From NCBI GenBank assembly GCA_024711295.1, contig JANJTB010000021.1, positions 62,001-126,000 on the forward strand: a DNA stretch of 64,000 bases, in the 5' to 3' direction. A program made the position numbers and the translations under genes. The notes under the pieces were generated by a model. The model was not told the DNA's origin and did not search any database. It saw only the letters and a program-made list of their open reading frames with translations. This DNA is from a bacterium (GTDB lineage: Bacteria; Bacteroidota; Ignavibacteria; Kapaibacteriales; UBA2268). Below, piece after piece: positions 45,699-55,585 of this stretch (positions are counted from its first letter, which is position 1; each line of letters begins with the position of its first letter).

Positions 45699-47738
45699 TT
45701 AATTCTTCTTTGCAACTAAAGTAAGGATAGAAGCTTGCATTACCTGCTCTTTATTTTGGTTGAAAACTTCAACATCCCATTTTACGACACCATGGGGTGG
45801 CATACCTTCTTTATCTTCCTTGTCAATTTTTTCCAAAACAGTAAGGTTAACTCTGATTGTATCACCCACATATACAGGTTGGGTAAATCTAAGTTCGTCT
45901 ATCCCATAATTTGCAAGTACAGGTCCTTTTTTAGGGTCAACAAATAAACCGGCTGCAGCTGACATTACAAAATATCCATGAGCAACCCTACTTGTAAAGA
46001 AAGTTCCTTCGAGTGATGTTACATCTGTATGTGCATAGAAATTGTCCCCACTTACTCCTGTGAAATTAACTATATCTGTTTCTGTTACAGTTCTACCGTG
46101 AGTAGACAAAGTATCACCAATTTTTAATTCTTCAAAATACTTTCGGAATGGATGAACATTATCTTCATTTTTTTCAGCACCTTTCAACCATTTGTTGCCA
46201 ATAGCAGAAATTGTCGTAGGATGCCCCTGTATAGCAGTTCTTTGCATGTAATGGGTTACAGACCTTATACCACCAAGTTCTTCACCTCCACCAGCTCTTC
46301 CGGGACCACCATGTACAAGGTGAGGCATTGGTGAACCGTGACCTGTTGACTCTTTGGCAGAATCTTTGTTAATAATCATTAACCTTCCATGATAAGATGC
46401 AGTTCCAAAAAATAATTCTCTGGCAACATCATCTGAATTTGTGAAAATTGAGCCGACTAATGATCCTTTACCTCTTTTGGCTAATTCAATTGCTTCTGCA
46501 GTAGTTTTGTAAGGAATGATAGTGCTTACGGGACCAAATGCTTCAATATCATGCACTTGATTTGAACTAAAAGGATTACTGCAATATAGCAATGTAGTTG
46601 GAAAAAATGCACCATCAGTTTTGTTTGCTCCAATCACATCAAATTCATCAACCGAGCCTGAAACTAATTCGCAGGAAGACATTAATTCAAGTACTCTGGA
46701 TCTAACCTCTTCAACCTGAGGTTTACCTGCTAAGGGTCCCATCCTTACATTCTCTAGTTCAGGGTTTCCAACAGTATTTTTATTAAGTTTCGTTTTAACA
46801 GCATTGATCACAGACTCAACCATATTTTCGGGTACTAAAGCTCTTCGAATAGCTGTACATTTCTGGCCTGCCTTAACAGTCATTTCTCTAACAATCTCCT
46901 TGACATAAAGATCAAATTCCTCTTTATCAGGTGTTACATCAATACCTAAAATCGAGCAATTCAAAGAGTCAGCTTCCATATTAAATCTTACAGAGTTTTC
47001 AACGATGGATTTACTTGTTTTTAACATTTTTCCGGTACCCGCAGAGCCTGTAAAAGTTACAATATCCTGACAGTCAACATGATCGAGCAAATCACCGGAA
47101 CTTCCACAAATCAATTGCAATGCTCCTTCAGGCAATATTTTTGAATCAATTATCTCTTTTACGACACTTTCAGTCAAATAAGCGGTTAATGAAGCAGGCT
47201 TTATAATTGCAGGTACTCCCGCCAATATTGTTGGAGAGAGTTTTTCGAGCATTCCCCAAACTGGAAAATTAAACGCATTAATATGAATGGCAGCACCTTC
47301 TAAAGGAACACAAATATGATGTCCGATGAATGTACCATTTTTTGATAACGCTTCAGGATTGCCTTCAAGTAAAAATGACTCATTTGGCAATTCTCTTCTG
47401 CCTTTACTCGCATAAGTAAACAAGGTTCCAATACCACCTTCAATATCAATCCAGGAGTCTACTCTTGTCGCACCAGTAGCTTTCGAAACATCATAAAACA
47501 GTTCTTTTCTGCTCATTAAGAACTGTGCCAAAGCCTTAAGCATTCTTGCCCTTTCGTGAAAAGTCATTTTTCTTAATTTTGGGCCACCTATATTTTTGGC
47601 ATAATTCAGCATTTGCTTAAAATCTATACCTTTACTGCTAATTTCTCCAATCGGAGTACCATTGACCGCATGGTACAGAATTGTCCCTGAGCCATCTCCT
47701 TCAATCCAATTCCCTGCTGCATAACTTCTTAATTTCAT
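45699..47738 (-). CDS. paaZ: PaaZ-type bifunctional aldehyde dehydrogenase / enoyl-CoA hydratase
   Basis: In the phenylacetate pathway PaaZ opens the oxepin-CoA ring with its hydratase domain and oxidises the resulting aldehyde with its dehydrogenase domain. The 679-residue length nearly equals that of E. coli PaaZ. The dehydrogenase domain (about 1-520) has E255 in FNMEADSLN and catalytic C294 in AGQKCTAIRRA, and the MaoC-like hydratase domain (about 535-679) has FTGVSGDNFYAHTD with its Asp-His pair and FTSRVAHGYFVMSAAAGLF. No other paa gene is in the window. It is followed by a strong terminator and lies 82 bases after the cupin gene. Confidence 0.93.
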   Translation of the reverse strand: MKLRSYAAGNWIEGDGSGTILYHAVNGTPIGEISSKGIDFKQMLNYAKNIGGPKLRKMTFHERARMLKALAQFLMSRKELFYDVSKATGATRVDSWIDIEGGIGTLFTYASKGRRELPNESFLLEGNPEALSKNGTFIGHHICVPLEGAAIHINAFNFPVWGMLEKLSPTILAGVPAIIKPASLTAYLTESVVKEIIDSKILPEGALQLICGSSGDLLDHVDCQDIVTFTGSAGTGKMLKTSKSIVENSVRFNMEADSLNCSILGIDVTPDKEEFDLYVKEIVREMTVKAGQKCTAIRRALVPENMVESVINAVKTKLNKNTVGNPELENVRMGPLAGKPQVEEVRSRVLELMSSCELVSGSVDEFDVIGANKTDGAFFPTTLLYCSNPFSSNQVHDIEAFGPVSTIIPYKTTAEAIELAKRGKGSLVGSIFTNSDDVARELFFGTASYHGRLMIINKDSAKESTGHGSPMPHLVHGGPGRAGGGEELGGIRSVTHYMQRTAIQGHPTTISAIGNKWLKGAEKNEDNVHPFRKYFEELKIGDTLSTHGRTVTETDIVNFTGVSGDNFYAHTDVTSLEGTFFTSRVAHGYFVMSAAAGLFVDPKKGPVLANYGIDELRFTQPVYVGDTIRVNLTVLEKIDKEDKEGMPPHGVVKWDVEVFNQNKEQVMQASILTLVAKKN

Positions 47739-47820
47739 TTAAATTTCCGATTATTTGACTTCATAAATAGTTATTTTAGTTAAAACGAAATGTTGTAAAA
47801 AGTGTTGTTTATTTAAATTA

Positions 47821-48183
47821 CTATAAAGTATTCAAATTGTAAATAGTTTTATCATTTATAACATCGCCGGTATTTACAGTACTCGTTGGCTCAATCAACA
47901 TTAATAATACTTCTTCATGAGCTATTGGTTTGTGATACACACCTTTGGGTACAATGATCATTTCATTCTCGGATAGCTCTATTTTTTTGTCATCAAATTC
48001 AATTTGCAATTTACCTTTGATAACAAAAAATAGTTCATCTTCATTTTCATGCTTGTGTCTAACAAATTCACCCTGAATCTTTGCAATTTTTACTAGTTGT
48101 TCATTAGATTCGGCTATTATATTAGGTTGCCAATAATTTGTTATTAAATTAAACTTTTCTATCAGACTTATTTTATCAATCAC
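47821..48183 (-). CDS. Small cupin-domain protein
   Basis: A 120-residue single cupin. Its first cupin motif reads HKHENEDELFFVIKGKLQIEF (about 38-58), with the two His and one Glu metal ligands, and the second is PKGVYHKPIAHEEV (about 74-87) with the third His. A metal ion (Fe, Mn or Zn) is likely bound. Substrate is unknown; such short cupins are often sugar, amino-acid or quercetin-type dioxygenase/isomerase relatives or ligand binders. It overlaps the M1 peptidase gene by 4 bases, which ties it to that operon. Confidence 0.9.
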   Translation of the reverse strand: MIDKISLIEKFNLITNYWQPNIIAESNEQLVKIAKIQGEFVRHKHENEDELFFVIKGKLQIEFDDKKIELSENEMIIVPKGVYHKPIAHEEVLLMLIEPTSTVNTGDVINDKTIYNLNTL

Positions 48184-50612
48184 GGCAACTCCAGTCTGGA
48201 TAATAGACTTTGAATTTTGGTTTTTTGTTTCACAGAATAACTTGTTTCATTAATAATCTTATCTATCAAAATTCTACCTCTAAATTGACTATGTACATAT
48301 TTTAAATATACCCATGCCCCGTCACGGAGTTTGAAATTCCAATGCAAATAAGCATCCAAAGCATTTGATATTATTCTTTCGTCAAGAAAATTAAGATTTT
48401 TTGCCACATCAAAAGAGTTGATTCTTGTTTCAAATTCATAACTTTTTGAGGTATAGTCAACCAGCTCGTCAAAGTCTTTCTCATTAAAATTTCTTAACAT
48501 CGAGATTTCGAGCCAAGCCATTCTTATATTTTTACCCCTCCAACCAATTTCATCTTTTGTCAAAGTAAGAAAGTCATCTTTGGGAAATGAGGAGGCAAGA
48601 TTCCTGAGAGCTAATTCAACATTAATAAAACAAGTATCTTTCAGTAGTACTAAATAGTCATTTTTCAGCGTTTTAGGTACTACTTTTAGAGATTCAACAA
48701 CAGCCCTTCTAACCCAAGTATCTGAATCTTTAATTGCTTGTTTGATTAAATCAAAAGATAAAGAATCATTTGACAACTGCTTAATTATCTCAGATTTATT
48801 AAGGTGAAACTTTTCTTTAGAGAAAATTCTTTTGTAAGTTTCCCTTTTTTGTGTTAAATCAACATTCTTTAATTCAATAAGTGCATCAAATCTGTCAATC
48901 ATGTTCTTAGCAAATTCTGCCTGTGCCAGCAATTCTTCTGCATTTCGCTGGTAACTTACTTTTTTGATTATTTTTCGATTTGGGTCAAATATTACAAATT
49001 TTATTTTTTTACCCATTGGATTAGGTACATATATGATGCTCTTTTGCCCACTAATCCACTTTTTGACAGAATCAACAGAACCATCAGCGTAATAAATATG
49101 TATGTTTGCAGGTACTCTAAAGTATTTAATTAAATTATCTACTTTATGTATTTGCTCAATATCTACTATTGTAACTTGATTGTTTTGAGAATTTTGTGCG
49201 TTGGATTTATATTCAATTTTGAAATGAGGCTCACCACCACGCAAAATCCATTGGTCAAAAAACCAGTCCAAAGCAACACCGGTTTTCTCTCTGATAGATT
49301 TCAACAAATCGTTTGTTTCTACTACTTGATGCGCATATTTTTCTGAATAATATTTGAAAGAATAATGAAAGAGGGTATCCCCCAAAACATCTCTCATCAT
49401 GTCAAGTACTAGTGATCCTTTAGGGTACCAGCGGTCAGTACCGGCTTGGGAGTGACTGACAGGATTATTATTTACTTTAGCAGCATTAAATACTCGGTTT
49501 AATTCTTTTTCTCTTTCCCATTGATAATAATCTTCGCCAAAAATATCTTTCTCAAATAGTTTTGCATAGTATGTTGCAAAACTTTCAGTTAGCCAGGTAT
49601 GCCTATTATTTAGGTGAGATAAATAATTGCCAAACCACTGGTGATTCAATTCATGTGAATTAACATTTACATAATTTCTCATCCACCAAGCTCTTGGAGG
49701 AATGTGCATATAATCTCCGAATACAGTAGCTGTAGTGGTTTCCATACCTCCATACATATAATTAACCATCGGTGCTTGTCTATATACAGACCATGGATAG
49801 TCTATACCGATCTCGTTCTCAAAAAAGTCAATCATATACTCAGAGTAAATATATGTTGAGTTAAAATATTCAGATTGATCGGGATAATACCATAATTCCA
49901 TGGGTGTGCCTTTGGCTGATTTTGTATATTTTATGTCATATTCTCCTATCGCCAAACAAACCAAATATATTACATGTGGTTTTTCAATCTTGTAATGCCA
50001 GGTCTTGGTTCCATCTTTATTATCATGTTCCAGAATTCTATCACCATTTGAAAAAACTTTGAATTTATTATCAAAACTTAATTTAATCTCAGAAGTCAAT
50101 AAATCATGTTTTTGATTTATGAAAGGCATCCACCCCTGAGGGCTATGAGCCCAAATCTGCTTGCGATGTCTGTTTGTGGTATCATCCCAACCAGAGAAGT
50201 ATAATCCTTCTGTAGGATTTCCATAAAACTCAATAACCAATTCATAACTTTTATTATATTCTAAATCTGATTCAACAATAACAATATGTTCAATCCCACG
50301 TTTAAAAAACTTCTGAGGTCTATTGTTTATTTGTACATTGATAAAATCCATTTCAGGAGAATAAAATATTAATGAGTCAGTTTTTTGTCTAAGTGTTTTA
50401 AAAGTTAAAATTTGGTAACCTTCAATTTTTTGGAGGTATGGTTCGATTTTTAGGTTTAAGTTAATATGCTGAACATCAACAATCATATCAACTGGCTGAC
50501 TCCAGTTATCCTCTAGAAGAGAATTAAGCCTGTCTTGTGAAAAACTTATAAATGTTGCCAAAAAGAATATTATAACTATGTACATAAAATACCTAAAATA
50601 ACTAATTTTCAT
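48180..50612 (-). CDS. M1-family metallo-aminopeptidase, exported
   Basis: An 810-residue zinc aminopeptidase with an N-terminal signal-like helix (about 9-25). The N-terminal beta domain is followed by the substrate-binding motif in the variant GGMETTTATVF (in place of GAMEN) and the zinc site HELNHQWFGNYLS with the third ligand Glu in WLTESFATYYAKLF about 18 residues later. The C-terminal part (about 560-810) looks like a HEAT-type helical domain. A signal peptide places it in the periplasm or outside. The start at 50612 overlaps the symporter gene by 11 bases; an internal ATG at 50585 also gives a good signal peptide without overlap. It lies between an amino-acid symporter and a cupin, so external peptide breakdown followed by uptake is likely. 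Confidence 0.93.
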   Translation of the reverse strand: MKISYFRYFMYIVIIFFLATFISFSQDRLNSLLEDNWSQPVDMIVDVQHINLNLKIEPYLQKIEGYQILTFKTLRQKTDSLIFYSPEMDFINVQINNRPQKFFKRGIEHIVIVESDLEYNKSYELVIEFYGNPTEGLYFSGWDDTTNRHRKQIWAHSPQGWMPFINQKHDLLTSEIKLSFDNKFKVFSNGDRILEHDNKDGTKTWHYKIEKPHVIYLVCLAIGEYDIKYTKSAKGTPMELWYYPDQSEYFNSTYIYSEYMIDFFENEIGIDYPWSVYRQAPMVNYMYGGMETTTATVFGDYMHIPPRAWWMRNYVNVNSHELNHQWFGNYLSHLNNRHTWLTESFATYYAKLFEKDIFGEDYYQWEREKELNRVFNAAKVNNNPVSHSQAGTDRWYPKGSLVLDMMRDVLGDTLFHYSFKYYSEKYAHQVVETNDLLKSIREKTGVALDWFFDQWILRGGEPHFKIEYKSNAQNSQNNQVTIVDIEQIHKVDNLIKYFRVPANIHIYYADGSVDSVKKWISGQKSIIYVPNPMGKKIKFVIFDPNRKIIKKVSYQRNAEELLAQAEFAKNMIDRFDALIELKNVDLTQKRETYKRIFSKEKFHLNKSEIIKQLSNDSLSFDLIKQAIKDSDTWVRRAVVESLKVVPKTLKNDYLVLLKDTCFINVELALRNLASSFPKDDFLTLTKDEIGWRGKNIRMAWLEISMLRNFNEKDFDELVDYTSKSYEFETRINSFDVAKNLNFLDERIISNALDAYLHWNFKLRDGAWVYLKYVHSQFRGRILIDKIINETSYSVKQKTKIQSLLSRLELP

Positions 50613-52071
50613 TTTTTGAAACGGCTAAAGCAACAGTTGCATCGCCAGTTATATTATTTATGGTTCGAGCCATATCCAGCAACCTGTCAACTCCAATTAT
50701 CAAAGCTATACCCTCGGGTGGTATGTGAACAGCTTGCAAAATCATAACAAGCATTATTATTCCAACTCCAGGCACAGGGGCTGTACCTATAGATGCTAAT
50801 ACTGCAGTTAATACTATGGTCAGTTGTTCTGTAATTCCTAAATTTATTCCATAAACCTGCGCTATAAAGACCGCTGCAACTCCTTGATACAGGGCTGTTC
50901 CGTCCATATTAATTGTGGCTCCTAAAGGCAACACAAATCCTGAGATTTTTTTCGGAACTTTTAAGTTTACTTCAACACATTCCATTGTTACAGGTAATGT
51001 AGCTGCGCTTGAACTTGTAGAAAAAGCTATAGCCTGAGCATTTTGCATTCCTTTGAAAAATTCTCTTACTGAAAACTTACACCAAAATTTTATAATTGGT
51101 ATATAGATAAGGCATAAATGAAGTAAAAGACCTAATAATACAGCAAAAATATACCAAAACAGAGTGGATAGAATTGAAAACCCGAAATCAGCTACGGTCG
51201 CAGATATTAAAGCAAAGACTCCATATGGAGCTATTTTCATAACAAAATCGACCATCTTAATTAATGTATCTGATGATGCGTCAAAAAAAGTTACTATCAC
51301 ATTCCTTTTGGATTCTTCAATAAAGGTAAGTACAATGCCAAAGAATACAGCAAAAAAAACAATTTGGAGCATATTGCCGCTCGATATTGCCTGGAAGGGA
51401 TTTTTGGGTACAATATCAACAAAAAAATCTACTATATCAACATCTAAATTCTTAGTAATGTCTGTTGGAGTGCTTGTTGATAAATCAGCTGAAAGAAGTT
51501 TGCTTTTAGCCTGAGATGACAATTTATTTCCGGGTTGTATAATGTTTGCTACCACCAATCCAATAGTAATAGCGATTGCTGTAGTTGCCATATACAAAGC
51601 AAATGTTTTGAGACCGATTCTACCTAATTTCTTTACATCGCCTAAGCTTGCAGCACCTACAACCAATGATGCAATTACTAAAGGTATAGCAAGAAAACTC
51701 AAAAGTCTGATAAATATATCACCAATTGGTTTGATAACTGTAGCCGGTGTCGAAGGTTTAGAAATGTTAGTAACATTTTTGATTTTAATTTCTCTATCTC
51801 TGGAAATAAATCTTATACTAACATTATTTTCATTCTTAATTTTTTCGAATAACCTTACGATTTTTGATTGGTCATCTTTCCCGAATGATGTTGTAATTTC
51901 GTTGTAATAAATTTCGAGGTCAGACCAATCTTTGATAATTGTAGATTTCTCCTGATTATTTTTTTTATAATCAATTTCTAACTTATTTGTATCAATGCTA
52001 AAAAATGAGCCAAAAAATGCTCCAACTATCAAGGCAATTATTATCTGTACATGTAATGGGATTTTTTTCAT
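50602..52071 (-). CDS. DAACS-family dicarboxylate/amino acid:cation symporter
   Basis: A 489-residue inner-membrane importer of glutamate, aspartate or C4-dicarboxylates, driven by Na+ or H+. The family's Ser-rich hairpin loop (AIAFSTSSSAATLPVTMECVEVN) and the GATINMDGTALYQGVAAVFIAQVYG helix are intact, and so is the last TDRLLDMAR-like part (GVDRLLDMARTINNITGDATVA). An unusual insertion of about 70 hydrophilic residues (about 28-97: YKKNNQEKSTIIKDW onwards) lies between the first two membrane helices, facing the periplasm. Bacterial relatives are usually around 420 residues. It begins the operon with the M1 peptidase and cupin. Confidence 0.92.
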   Translation of the reverse strand: MKKIPLHVQIIIALIVGAFFGSFFSIDTNKLEIDYKKNNQEKSTIIKDWSDLEIYYNEITTSFGKDDQSKIVRLFEKIKNENNVSIRFISRDREIKIKNVTNISKPSTPATVIKPIGDIFIRLLSFLAIPLVIASLVVGAASLGDVKKLGRIGLKTFALYMATTAIAITIGLVVANIIQPGNKLSSQAKSKLLSADLSTSTPTDITKNLDVDIVDFFVDIVPKNPFQAISSGNMLQIVFFAVFFGIVLTFIEESKRNVIVTFFDASSDTLIKMVDFVMKIAPYGVFALISATVADFGFSILSTLFWYIFAVLLGLLLHLCLIYIPIIKFWCKFSVREFFKGMQNAQAIAFSTSSSAATLPVTMECVEVNLKVPKKISGFVLPLGATINMDGTALYQGVAAVFIAQVYGINLGITEQLTIVLTAVLASIGTAPVPGVGIIMLVMILQAVHIPPEGIALIIGVDRLLDMARTINNITGDATVALAVSKNEN

Positions 52072-52153
52072 GATTATTTTATCAAAATTGCATTTAGAAA
52101 GAATACAATTTTAATAAATAAATATTGAATCATCAAAATAAATTCACCAAAAA

Positions 52154-52939
52154 TCATTTCCACCATACTTCTTTTTCTAATTTTAGCGCCCTATTCTTAA
52201 TATCAGCTTTTGTACCATCAGTAAAAGCATCAAAATAATTTTGCCAGTGTTTGTCAATTATTTCCGGAGAAACTGCAGTTTTTCCAGATATACCATAGTA
52301 AAAATCTTCCAATTCTTCAAAAAGGTAATTTTCTCCCCATAAAACAGGATAATTCAAAATTCCTGATTTTGAAGTCCAATAACCGGCAAAAGTGTAATTT
52401 TGCAAAAATTTAGGTATTGCCTTAGGATACCTGATCTCTTCAACTACCTTCGATAGTACCAAATAATAATAGCCCTTAAAAGTACCGGTATGTTCGCTAT
52501 TTCCAGTTTCGGTTAAATCCGTTTTAAAAGCACAAATAACTAATCCATGTTGTGTTAAGGGTTCCTTGAATGAATAAACATTTTGTAACTTCATCTCTCC
52601 TTTGAAAGATTGAATATTATTACTCACTTTGGTTTTGCCAGTAATTAAATACAATTGGGAATCCCCTTTGCTTTGTTCAACTTTTGAAACATTTACTTTA
52701 ATTCTTTGCAGGTCAGGACCGATAAAACCAAAAATATTTACCGGATCATATTTTGTAAAAAAACTTGATAAATTGTGTTTTTTTGCAAATTGTTTTGCAT
52801 CAATATCTTCGTATTTAGCTCTGTTGAGTGATTTAATCAAAAATTTATTAAAATTATCACCAAATTTTGTGTCTTGTGAATAAATAAACGAATTGAAGTT
52901 AAAAAACAAAATCCCCATAAGAAATAAAATTATTCTCAT
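52154..52939 (-). CDS. Exported protein of unknown function
   Basis: A 261-residue protein with a clear signal peptide (about 1-21, ending FIYSQ). I recognise no family. Features seen are a mixed helix and strand pattern, two conserved-looking regions (LQRIKVNVSKVEQSKGDSQLYLITGKTKVSNN, about 75-106, and a Tyr/Trp-rich block TFAGYWTSKSGILNYPVLWGENYLFEEL at about 188-215), and a KHWQNYFDAFTDGT segment near the end. The gene lies 82 bases upstream of the DAACS symporter and may belong to its operon. Periplasmic or secreted. Confidence 0.75.
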   Translation of the reverse strand: MRIILFLMGILFFNFNSFIYSQDTKFGDNFNKFLIKSLNRAKYEDIDAKQFAKKHNLSSFFTKYDPVNIFGFIGPDLQRIKVNVSKVEQSKGDSQLYLITGKTKVSNNIQSFKGEMKLQNVYSFKEPLTQHGLVICAFKTDLTETGNSEHTGTFKGYYYLVLSKVVEEIRYPKAIPKFLQNYTFAGYWTSKSGILNYPVLWGENYLFEELEDFYYGISGKTAVSPEIIDKHWQNYFDAFTDGTKADIKNRALKLEKEVWWK

Positions 52940-53020
52940 TTTTAATAGACCTTGGACAACAATAAAAATATTTAGACGAATTTTGTGACTATTATTTCAG
53001 TTTTTTTATATATTTCACCA

Positions 53021-53056
53021 TTGTTGAAAAATATTTAAATAAATTTGTTACATTTG
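53021..53056 (+). promoter_or_regulatory. Candidate promoter for the Lon-like protease
   Basis: The octamer TACATTTG (53049-53056) matches TAnnTTTG. TTG at 53024-53026 gives a 22-base spacer, slightly long. The TTG start codon of the protease is 39 bases after the -7 box. Confidence 0.4.
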
Positions 53057-53095
53057 TTTTTGTTCTTACTTATCAAATAAAAAAAGTCAATAAAA

Positions 53096-55585
53096 TTGAA
53101 AGCAAAGCTCGAACCCAGCAAATACGAATTAATGCCCAGTCAACTTAGGTGGAGTTGTCCTGAAGAAATTTTCAATTTCAAATCAACATCAGAATTAGAA
53201 CCTCTTGACCAAATTGTTGGACAAGAACGTGCCATTGAGGCAATCAAATTAGGAGCTGAGTTAAAAGCAAAAGGGTATAATATTTTCGTTACAGGTCTTT
53301 CGGGTACAGGCAGAACTTCCACAGTTAAGCAAATTGTAGAAGACAACGCTAAATCATGCCCAATAACTTATGACTATTGCTACGTAAACAATTTTGACTC
53401 ACCAGATAACCCTATATTACTTAGGCTTCAAAAAGGTAAAGCAAAATTCCTGAGTAATTTGATGAAAGAAACAATCTCATTCATACGCTCAAGATTGCCA
53501 AAATTATTTGAGGAAGAAAGTTATCACCTTTCAAGAAAAAGAATTATTGATGAATATCAGGAGCGGGAAAGGGAGATTCTAAATGAATTTGACCGGAAAG
53601 TTAAACCTTTGGGATTTATACGTGGTCAGCTCGAAAATGAACAAGGTTTTGTTCAACCTGAGGTGTTTCCACTGATTGATAATCAAGCAGTTCCAATTGA
53701 CGCACTAGATGAACTTGTAGATTCAGGAAAAATTACTGCAAAGAAAGGTCAGGGGCTTAAAGCAACATGGAAGATTTTGCATGATGAAGTATTTGGTTTG
53801 AATCGAAAAAGTGTAAAATTGATTCAGGAATTTAGAAAAGAACTTCAAAATCACGATAAAATGTCTGCAGAAATTGTTTTATCTTCATCAATTCACGATT
53901 TGGTTTCTGCTTACGACGACCCAAAATGGCTTGAATATATCCAGAAGGTAAAAGATAACATTCTTGATAATCTTACTTTATTTGTATCATCCGGTGCCTC
54001 TCTGCCACAATTAACTGAACCAGTCGAGAAGAATGATAACTCAGACTACTTCAATCTTTTTGAAATAAACGTCATTTTAGACAATTCGGAAACAAACCAA
54101 ACACCTATTGTAATTGAAACAACTCCAAATTATAACAATTTATTTGGAACTATAGAAAAAACATTAGACCAAAGAGGAATTTGGAAAACAGATTTTACCA
54201 AAATCAAAGCAGGTTCTTTGCTTAAAGCTGATCAAGGATTTTTAATAGTTAATGCAAATGACTTATTTTCAGAACAATTGGTATGGTCAGCTTTAAAAAG
54301 GGTATTGTTATATGATAAATTAGAAATCCAACCATTTGATTCATATTTTCAAATTTCACAAACTTCTCTTAAACCTGAACCAATTCAAATAAATGTAAAA
54401 GTCATCATTATAGGTGGTCAAACACTATACCGATGGCTTTATAGTTATGAAAAGGAGTTTAAGAAAATCTTTAAAGTTAATGCTCAATTTGATTATGAAA
54501 CTAAAAACACTAATAAAATGCTGCAGGATTATGCCAAATTTATTAGTAAAGTAACTCGAGAAGAAGACCTTACACATTGTTCACCATCAGGAGTAGCAAG
54601 TGTTCTCGAATGGAGCGCCGAACAGTCAGGTTCACAACAAAAATTATCTCTTAAATTTTCTGATCTAACAGATTTGCTCCGCGAAGCATCGTTCTATTCA
54701 AAAGAAGGTAACACTTCATTGATTAATAGAGAAGATGTCGAAAAAGCATTGCTATGGCGCAGAAATAGAAATGATATGATTGATGAAAAAATCAGAGAAG
54801 ACATAATCAAAGGAACCATTTTAATTGAGACTAAAGGGTCTCGAATAGGAATAATAAATGGTTTGACAATATACAACAATGGTATTTTTGCATTTGGTAA
54901 ACCTGCTCGTATTTCAGCTAATGTCTCTGCTGGTAGCTCAGGAATCATAAACATTGAAAGAGAAGCTGATATGAGTGGGAAAATTCACAATAAAGGAGTA
55001 TTGATAATTTCTGGTTTCTTAAGAGAAAAATTTGCGCAATCAAATCTTCTTTCATTAACAGCCTCAATTGCATTCGAACAGAACTATGGTGGCATTGATG
55101 GTGATAGTGCATCAGCTGCTGAAATTTATTCAATACTTTCTGCAATTTCTGAAAAACCCATTAACCAAAGTATAGCAATTACCGGTTCAGTAAACCAGAA
55201 GGGTGAAATTCAACCTATTGGAGGAGTAAACGAAAAAATCACGGGATTTTACGAAATTTGTAAATCGAGGGGACTCAATAAAGATAACGGCTGTATCATT
55301 CCCATTCAAAATGTAAATGACCTGATGCTTCATCATGACATAATAAATGATTGTAAATCAGGCTTATTCCATATTTGGGCAATTTCTAATATTGATGAAG
55401 GTGTTGAATTACTTTTCAACTTACAACCTGGAAAATCAGACTCTAAAGGTTTCTATTCTAAGAATTCCCTCTACGGACTCGTTCAGGAAAAAATTAAAAA
55501 ATATGTCGAAGTTATTAAACCAACTAAAAAAAGTTCTACTAATCAAATAAAAAGAAAAAATAAAGAAAATGAATCACAAAATTAA
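53096..55585 (+). CDS. Lon-like ATP-dependent serine protease (AAA_32 type)
   Basis: An 829-residue cytoplasmic protease of the LonB/LonC-like branch, without the classical Lon N-terminal LAN domain. The Walker A loop reads GLSGTGRTS (67-75), where the usual lysine is Arg73. A long helical insertion (about 130-290) separates it from the rest of the AAA module. The C-terminal Lon protease domain has the catalytic Ser-Lys dyad, S671 in GIDGDSASAAE and K714 in GGVNEKITG, 43 residues apart as in classical Lon. I use TTG at 53096 as start because no upstream ATG exists and the N-terminal residues fit the family; Met13 is an alternative. It overlaps rpe by 17 bases. Confidence 0.9.
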   Translation: MKAKLEPSKYELMPSQLRWSCPEEIFNFKSTSELEPLDQIVGQERAIEAIKLGAELKAKGYNIFVTGLSGTGRTSTVKQIVEDNAKSCPITYDYCYVNNFDSPDNPILLRLQKGKAKFLSNLMKETISFIRSRLPKLFEEESYHLSRKRIIDEYQEREREILNEFDRKVKPLGFIRGQLENEQGFVQPEVFPLIDNQAVPIDALDELVDSGKITAKKGQGLKATWKILHDEVFGLNRKSVKLIQEFRKELQNHDKMSAEIVLSSSIHDLVSAYDDPKWLEYIQKVKDNILDNLTLFVSSGASLPQLTEPVEKNDNSDYFNLFEINVILDNSETNQTPIVIETTPNYNNLFGTIEKTLDQRGIWKTDFTKIKAGSLLKADQGFLIVNANDLFSEQLVWSALKRVLLYDKLEIQPFDSYFQISQTSLKPEPIQINVKVIIIGGQTLYRWLYSYEKEFKKIFKVNAQFDYETKNTNKMLQDYAKFISKVTREEDLTHCSPSGVASVLEWSAEQSGSQQKLSLKFSDLTDLLREASFYSKEGNTSLINREDVEKALLWRRNRNDMIDEKIREDIIKGTILIETKGSRIGIINGLTIYNNGIFAFGKPARISANVSAGSSGIINIEREADMSGKIHNKGVLIISGFLREKFAQSNLLSLTASIAFEQNYGGIDGDSASAAEIYSILSAISEKPINQSIAITGSVNQKGEIQPIGGVNEKITGFYEICKSRGLNKDNGCIIPIQNVNDLMLHHDIINDCKSGLFHIWAISNIDEGVELLFNLQPGKSDSKGFYSKNSLYGLVQEKIKKYVEVIKPTKKSSTNQIKRKNKENESQN

